Positions 59,756-64,000 of a stretch of 64,000 nucleotides of DNA are shown one piece after another. Within the stretch, counting starts at the first letter, position 1. Each line of letters begins with the position of its first letter. This DNA comes from Amycolatopsis sp. 2-15 (GTDB lineage: Bacteria > Actinomycetota > Actinomycetes > Mycobacteriales > Pseudonocardiaceae): NCBI RefSeq assembly GCF_030285625.1, contig NZ_CP127294.1, positions 444,001 to 508,000 on the forward strand, read 5' to 3'. The position numbers and the translations under genes were made by a program. The notes under the pieces were generated by a model that saw nothing but the letters and a program-made list of their open reading frames with translations, was not told where the DNA came from and made no database searches.

Positions 59756-60811
59756 ATGTTCGGTCGCAAGTCACGGATCTTCGGCGCGGTGGTGGCCGCC
59801 GCGCTCGCCTTGCCGTTGGCGGGGCTCACGGGGACCGCCGGCGCGTCGGTGCAGGCCGATACGTGCGCGGTGAAGTCGAAGCCCGCCGGGAAGGTGCTGC
59901 AGGGCTACTGGGAGAACTGGGACGGCGCCGCCAACGGCGTGCACCCGGGGCTCGGCTGGGTCCCGATCACCGACGCGCGCATCTCCTCCCACGGCTACAA
60001 CGTGATCAACGCGGCCTTCCCCGTCATTCGCTCCGACGGCACGGTGCTGTGGAAAGACGGCATGGACGCCGGCGTGAAGGTGGCGACCCCGGCCGACATG
60101 TGCGCCGCGAAGGCCTCGGGCGCCACGATCCTGATGTCCATCGGCGGTGCGGCGGCGGGCATCGACCTGTCGTCGTCGACGGTGGCGGACAAGGTCGTGA
60201 GCACGATCGTGCCGATCCTCAAGAAGTACAACTTCGACGGCATCGACATCGACATCGAGACCGGCCTGACCGGCAGCGGGAACATCAACTCGCTCTCGGC
60301 TTCGCAGTCGAACCTCATCCGCATCATCGACGGCGTGCTCGCGCAGATGCCGTCGAACTTCGGCCTCACGATGGCGCCCGAAACCGCTTACGTGACCGGC
60401 GGCAGCGTCACCTACGGCTCGATCTGGGGCTCGTACCTGCCGATCATCAAGAAGTACGCGGACAACGGCCGCCTGTGGTGGCTGAACATGCAGTACTACA
60501 ACGGTTCCATGTACGGCTGCTCCGGCGACTCGTACGAGGCCGGCACCGTGCAGGGCTTCACCACGCAGACCGACTGCCTCACCAAGGGCCTGGTCGTGCA
60601 GGGCACGACGGTGAAGGTACCGCTCGACAAGCAGGTGCCCGGCCTCCCGGCCCAGCAGGGCGCCGGCGGCGGGTACCTGTCGCCGAGCCTCGTCTCGCAG
60701 GCCTACCGCGCCGTTTCGGGCGTGAAGGGCCTGATGACCTGGTCCATCAACTGGGACGGCTCGAAGAACTGGACGTTCGGCGACAACGTCCGTTCGCTCG
60801 AAGGCCGCTGA
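59756..60811 (+). CDS. Secreted GH18 chitinase
   Basis: 351 residues. An N-terminal signal (FGAVVAAALALPLAGLTGTA) with probable cleavage after GASVQA. The GH18 barrel shows VLQGYWENWDGAANGVHPGL, GATILMSIGGAAAGIDL, and the catalytic FDGIDIDIETGL (DGxDxDxE, catalytic Glu at about 160), then LTMAPETAYVTGG, WWLNMQYYNGSMYGC and LMTWSINWDG. This is a single-domain family 18 enzyme without a chitin-binding module. ATG 59756 follows GACGGGAG. A DasR-like site lies upstream, so chitin or GlcNAc control is likely. Confidence 0.93.
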   Translation: MFGRKSRIFGAVVAAALALPLAGLTGTAGASVQADTCAVKSKPAGKVLQGYWENWDGAANGVHPGLGWVPITDARISSHGYNVINAAFPVIRSDGTVLWKDGMDAGVKVATPADMCAAKASGATILMSIGGAAAGIDLSSSTVADKVVSTIVPILKKYNFDGIDIDIETGLTGSGNINSLSASQSNLIRIIDGVLAQMPSNFGLTMAPETAYVTGGSVTYGSIWGSYLPIIKKYADNGRLWWLNMQYYNGSMYGCSGDSYEAGTVQGFTTQTDCLTKGLVVQGTTVKVPLDKQVPGLPAQQGAGGGYLSPSLVSQAYRAVSGVKGLMTWSINWDGSKNWTFGDNVRSLEGR

Positions 60812-60816
60812 AATCA

Positions 60817-60850
60817 GGCGCCGGGGCCCGGAACACCAGGCCCCGGCGCC
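60817..60850 (+). terminator. Chitinase terminator
   Basis: A perfect 12-bp stem, GGCGCCGGGGCC / GGCCCCGGCGCC with a ten-base loop, five bases past the chitinase stop. Confidence 0.75.
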
Positions 60851-60940
60851 GGAACCGTTGCCGGGATCCCGCTGTGGCCCGGGGCTTGTCGTTGACGTCG
60901 CTGATAACGTGCCCCGACAAGGTCGAGCAGAGGAGACGAC

Positions 60941-61792
60941 GTGTTCGGGCGCAAGCGAAGCAACGGACAGCGTGGCGGACCCGTGACGTTCCACGGCGAA
61001 GCCGGGCTCCTCAGCGTGCGGGTCGGCGACGAGAACGGCCGCCCGCTCCCGGGCACGCAGATGGTGATGCTGCACAAGCGCACCCAGCGGCAGACGAAGG
61101 TCGTCGCGGACGAGTTCGGCCTGGCGGTGAGCACCTTGTCGGCCGGGACGTACGCGGTGTCCGTGAGCGCGAGCGGCTACCGGGCGCAGAACAGCACCGT
61201 CGAGGTCGTGAGCGGCGATCACACCTCCCTCAATGACCTGCGCCTCGTGCCGGACGAGAACCGCCAGCTCCCCGACCCGGGCGAATGGGTGCTCGACCCC
61301 GACCACACGGCCATCCGGTTCATCGCGCGGCACATCGGGCTGTGCGAGGTCCACGGCCGGTTCCGCAGCTTCCAGGGCAGCATCGTCGTCGGCAAGCAGA
61401 TCGAGGACTCCACCGTCGAGGTCGTGATCGACGCCGCGAGCATCGACACCTCCGCCGACAAGCGCGACGACCACCTGCGCTCCCCGGACTTCCTCGACGT
61501 GCGCCGCTTCCCGCAGATCCGCTTCCACGGCCACCGGTTCCGCCGCGCACCCGGCGACCGCTGGAGCATCGACGGCACGCTCAACCTGCACGGCGCCAGC
61601 CGCGGCGTACGGCTCGACGCCGGCTACCTGGGCCTGCGCACGTGGAACGGCGACCGGCTCGGCGCCGTCGCCACGACCGAGCTGCACCGCGAGGACTTCA
61701 CGATCAACTGGCAGCAGACGCTCGCCAAAGGCCTGGTGATGGTCGGCTCGACGATTCAGATCCAGCTCGACATCCAGGCCGTTCGCGCTTGA
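60941..61792 (+). CDS. YceI-domain protein with carboxypeptidase-regulatory-like domain
   Basis: 283 residues. An N-terminal Ig-like carboxypeptidase regulatory domain (LSVRVGDENGRPLPGTQMVM, LSAGTYAVSVSASGYRAQNS) is fused to a YceI domain: DPDHTAIRFIARHIGLCEVH, FRSFQGSIVV, DKRDDHLRSPDFLDVRRFPQ and DGTLNLHGASRGVRL. YceI proteins are lipocalin-like isoprenoid or quinone binders. No signal peptide is seen, so it may be cytosolic. GTG 60941 follows GGAGACGAC. Confidence 0.85.
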   Translation: MFGRKRSNGQRGGPVTFHGEAGLLSVRVGDENGRPLPGTQMVMLHKRTQRQTKVVADEFGLAVSTLSAGTYAVSVSASGYRAQNSTVEVVSGDHTSLNDLRLVPDENRQLPDPGEWVLDPDHTAIRFIARHIGLCEVHGRFRSFQGSIVVGKQIEDSTVEVVIDAASIDTSADKRDDHLRSPDFLDVRRFPQIRFHGHRFRRAPGDRWSIDGTLNLHGASRGVRLDAGYLGLRTWNGDRLGAVATTELHREDFTINWQQTLAKGLVMVGSTIQIQLDIQAVRA

Positions 61793-61834
61793 CCACCTGG
61801 CCCCTCACCCCCGCCCGCCGGGTCGCTGCAAGCA

Positions 61835-61943
61835 CCCCAATGTGGCGTTCGGTGCACCCAGCGCACCCAATGTGGCGTTCGGTGCACCCAGCGCACCCAA
61901 TGCGGCGTTCGGTGCGTTGAGCGCAACCAATGCCGCATTGGGG
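61835..61943. repeat. Palindromic element, locus C (left arm triplicated)
   Basis: Two perfect 30-bp units, TGTGGCGTTCGGTGCACC then CAGCGCACCCAA (61841-61870 and 61871-61900), plus a third diverged unit (61901-61930, TGCGGCGTTCGGTGCGTTGA), are closed by the right arm CAACCAATGCCGCATTGGGG. This is the same element as at 43726 and 44153, but with the left arm amplified. It lies between the convergent YceI and dapE genes. Confidence 0.88.
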
Positions 61944-61982
61944 TGCGGTGGTGCCGCCCGGCCTGGGTGAGCCGGCCGGGCG

Positions 61983-63056
61983 TCAGCCCAGGAACTTGCG
62001 CAGGACGTCGGCCACCTGGCGGATCTCCGCCACGTGCACGTGTTCCTGCTGCGTGTGCGCGAGGCTCGGGTTGCCGGGGCCGAAGTTGACGGCCGGCATG
62101 CCCAGCGCAGCAAAGCGCGCGACGTCGGTCCAGCCCAGCTTCGCGGCGGCGCGGCCACCGGCGGCGGCCACGAGCTCGGCGGCCGCCGGGGCCGAAAGAC
62201 CAGGCAGCGCGCCCGGCGAGAGGTCCGTGAGCGTGACGTCGTAGCCGTCGAAGACCTCACGCACGTGGGCCTCGGCCTGCGCGGGGTTGCGGTCCGGCGC
62301 GAAGCGGAAGTTGACCGTGAGCACGGCGGCGTCGGGCACGACGTTGCCGGCCACGCCGCCGGAGATCTTCGTGGCCTGCAGTCCTTCGCGGTAGGTGAGG
62401 CCGTCGATGTCGACCACGCGCGGCGCGTACTCCGCGAGGCGGCGCAGGGGCTCGGCCAGCGCGTGGATCGCGTTCTCCCCCATCCACGCGCGGGCGGTGT
62501 GCGCGCGGGTCCCGCTCGTGCGGATCTCGACGCGCAGCGTGCCCTGGCAACCGGCCTCGATCACGCCGTTGGACGGCTCGCCGACCACGGCCAGGTCGCC
62601 CGCCAGCCACTCCGGCAGCTCGCGTTCGATGCGGCCGAGGCCGTTCTTGACCGCTTCGACCTCTTCGTTGTCGTAGAAGACGAAGGTGATGTCGTGCTTC
62701 GGCTCGGGCAGCGTGGCGGCGAGGTGCAGGAACACCGCGTCGCCGCCCTTCATGTCGACGGAGCCGAGGCCGTGGAGCAGCTCTTCGTCGCCGGAACCGG
62801 TGCGGTGCGACGGGAGGTTGGCGTTTTCCGGCACGGTGTCGAGGTGTCCGGCGAGGATCACACGCGAGCCGCGGCCGAGGTTCGTGCGCGCGAGCACCGC
62901 GTCGCCGTTGCGAACCACCTCGAGGTGTGGTGCCTGCTCGGTGAGCGCGGCCTGCACGGCGTCGGCGAGCCGGGCCTCCTCGCCGGAGACGCTGAACGCG
63001 TCGACGAGGGCGGCGGTGAGGTCGGCGGGGTCGGCGCGCAGGTCCAGCGAGGTCAT
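61983..63056 (-). CDS. dapE: Succinyl-diaminopimelate desuccinylase
   Basis: 357 residues of the M20 family. Zinc ligands and catalytic residues are in [10 protein letters not shown] (His, Asp), [15 protein letters not shown] (bridging Asp), [10 protein letters not shown] (catalytic Glu pair) and [13 protein letters not shown]; the last His is in [11 protein letters not shown]. The dimerisation lid ([20 protein letters not shown]) is present. It cleaves succinyl-LL-diaminopimelate in lysine and peptidoglycan synthesis. ATG 63056. dapD, the enzyme two steps earlier, starts on the opposite strand 520 bases away, as Rv1202 and Rv1201c are opposed. Confidence 0.93.
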   Translation of the reverse strand: MTSLDLRADPADLTAALVDAFSVSGEEARLADAVQAALTEQAPHLEVVRNGDAVLARTNLGRGSRVILAGHLDTVPENANLPSHRTGSGDEELLHGLGSVDMKGGDAVFLHLAATLPEPKHDITFVFYDNEEVEAVKNGLGRIERELPEWLAGDLAVVGEPSNGVIEAGCQGTLRVEIRTSGTRAHTARAWMGENAIHALAEPLRRLAEYAPRVVDIDGLTYREGLQATKISGGVAGNVVPDAAVLTVNFRFAPDRNPAQAEAHVREVFDGYDVTLTDLSPGALPGLSAPAAAELVAAAGGRAAAKLGWTDVARFAALGMPAVNFGPGNPSLAHTQQEHVHVAEIRQVADVLRKFLG

Positions 63057-63090
63057 ACCGGCACCGTACCGACCCGGCACGAGGGCTACC

Positions 63091-63546
63091 GTGAGGGACG
63101 TGCGCACGCGAAGCTCCCTGGTCGCTCTCGGCGGCGTCCTCCTGACCCTGGTCCTGACCGGCTGCGGCTCCGAGGCGGGCCCCACGCCCGGCCCGAACCC
63201 CGGCTCGCCGGGCCCGGACGCCCTGCCGATCAAGCTCGACGCGCTGTCCGCCGACGCCTGCTACACGAGCCCGCAGACGCAGCTGCCGAAGGGCTGCGAG
63301 AAGTTCGTCACGGAGGTCGGCGGCACGGCCGCGTCGGTGCACGAGCGCGCGGCGGCCGGCAAGACCGTCGACGTGGCGCTCGACCACGCGGCGGCCGCGC
63401 TCGACCAGGGCGTGAGCGCGTTCCGCGGGGCGGGCTGCACCACCGTGCCCACCTCCGGCGGACCCTGCACGCAGGCGCTGATCACCATCTCGGCCGCGCT
63501 CACGTCGGTCAAGAAGCTCGTGAACCAGCAGGCCACCACGGGTTGA
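63091..63546 (+). CDS. Putative lipoprotein of unknown function
   Basis: 151 residues. The signal ends in lipobox VLTGC (Cys25). A Gly/Pro linker ([17 protein letters not shown]) leads to a helical domain with four cysteines: [23 protein letters not shown] and GGPCTQAL, likely two disulfides. GTG 63091 has GAGGG six bases upstream; GTG 63100 is possible. It is divergent from dapE and 28 bases before dapD. Confidence 0.75.
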   Translation: MRDVRTRSSLVALGGVLLTLVLTGCGSEAGPTPGPNPGSPGPDALPIKLDALSADACYTSPQTQLPKGCEKFVTEVGGTAASVHERAAAGKTVDVALDHAAAALDQGVSAFRGAGCTTVPTSGGPCTQALITISAALTSVKKLVNQQATTG

Positions 63547-63574
63547 GGCGCGTCACTCGACTACCGTGACCGGC

Positions 63575-64000
63575 GTGAGCGAGCAGACCCCTGACCCCGA
63601 AACGACCGGCGCCGTCGGCGTCGGGCTGGCCACCGTCGCGTCCGACGGGACGGTGCTGGACACCTGGTACCCGCACCCGAAGCTGACCGGCACCGGCGCC
63701 AGTGGCACCGAGAGGCTGTCGGCCCCCGAGACCACCGAGCTGCTCGGTGACGCCGCGGCGGCGCTGCTCGGGCCCGACACCGACCGTGGTGTCGAGGTCG
63801 TCGCGGTGCGCGTGACGATCGGCAGCCTGGCCACCGCCCCCACCGACGCGCACGACGCCTACCTGCGGCTGCACCTGTTGTCGCACCGGCTGGTGCAGCC
63901 CCATGGGCAGAACCTCGACGGCATCTTCGGCAAGCTGGCCAACGTCGTGTGGACGAGCCACGGCCCGTGCCCAGTCGACGGCTTCGAGCAGACGCGCCTG
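63575..64000 (+). CDS. dapD: Tetrahydrodipicolinate N-succinyltransferase, partial
   Basis: The first 142 codons are in the window. TTGAVGVGLATVASDGTVLD then TWYPHPKL, the segment DTDRGVEVVAVRVTI, DAYLRLHLLSHRLVQPHGQN and LDGIFGKLANVVWTSHGPCP are characteristic of the actinobacterial DapD type (Rv1201c). The left-handed beta-helix catalytic part lies beyond the window. It adds succinate from succinyl-CoA to tetrahydrodipicolinate in diaminopimelate synthesis. GTG 63575 is chosen; GTG 63566 is possible. Confidence 0.9.
   Translation, partial: MSEQTPDPETTGAVGVGLATVASDGTVLDTWYPHPKLTGTGASGTERLSAPETTELLGDAAAALLGPDTDRGVEVVAVRVTIGSLATAPTDAHDAYLRLHLLSHRLVQPHGQNLDGIFGKLANVVWTSHGPCPVDGFEQTRL

Noticed and set aside
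61835..61943. Short regularly spaced repeats resembling a CRISPR array.
   Set aside because: Units abut directly without spacers, carry inverted arms, and no cas genes occur; it is a palindromic repeat element.

Overview
The window is chromosomal DNA of a very high-GC actinomycete. Frequent GTG and TTG starts, 1-4 nt start/stop overlaps inside operons, an actinobacterial-type dapD, DUF3107/DUF3117 proteins, zinc anti-sigma/ECF sigma pairs and mycolic-acid-group synteny all point to Actinobacteria. The overall content, and the style of the intergenic palindromic repeats, fit Pseudonocardiales and most likely Amycolatopsis; the genus is an inference. No tRNA, rRNA, CRISPR array, prophage or antibiotic gene cluster was seen.

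Layout. 1-1100: the 5' end of a PPOX flavoprotein gene and a decayed IS30 transposase. 1.3-5.8 kb: a block matching the Mycobacterium tuberculosis Rv3208A-Rv3212 neighbourhood (DUF3107, ferritin-like protein, RhlE-type DEAD-box helicase, beta-propeller membrane protein). 5.8-13.7 kb: housekeeping and regulatory genes (methyltransferase, RecB-like nuclease, NmrA/MarR divergent pair, MarC, PHP phosphatase, PH-domain protein, NUDIX, DUF2332). 13.8-17.2 kb: corA behind a putative leader-peptide attenuator, then a tiny membrane protein, a phosphoesterase and a ParB-like protein, ending in a decayed ClpX-zinc-finger gene. 17.3-22.3 kb: hydrolase, MFS exporter with divergent TetR regulator, PspC, DUF3558 lipoprotein.

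22.3-41.3 kb is a conserved backbone that follows M. tuberculosis Rv1238 to Rv1220c: sugC-sugB-sugA-lpqY (trehalose importer), Rv1234-, Rv1233c-, Rv1232c- and Rv1231c-like genes, mrp, tatB, htrA, the anti-sigma factor gene, sigE and an O-methyltransferase. Inserted in it are an acyl-CoA dehydrogenase, two pseudogene remnants, a band-7 protein and an aminoglycoside-kinase-like protein. 41-46 kb holds an MFS/LysR pair, a cluster of intergenic repeats and leucyl aminopeptidase. 46-49.3 kb holds a coupled padR-permease prefix-DivIVA-SRPBCC-tag operon. 49.4-54.7 kb is a complete cydABDC cytochrome bd operon with an unusually short CydA. 54.7-57.7 kb carries gpgS, an acyltransferase and two LOG proteins. 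58-59.6 kb is a graveyard of secreted peptidases beside an intact GH18 chitinase with a DasR-like site. The window ends with a YceI protein, dapE, a lipoprotein and the start of dapD (Rv1202/Rv1201c equivalents).

The most interesting signals are (1) a 25-codon Ser/Pro-rich leader ORF upstream of corA that overlaps mutually exclusive RNA helices, suggesting translation-coupled control of Mg2+ uptake; (2) a modular 30-bp palindromic repeat present at three places, with tandem amplification of either the left or the right arm; (3) a CydA that keeps heme ligands but lacks most of the quinol-loop; and (4) several readable stages of gene decay.
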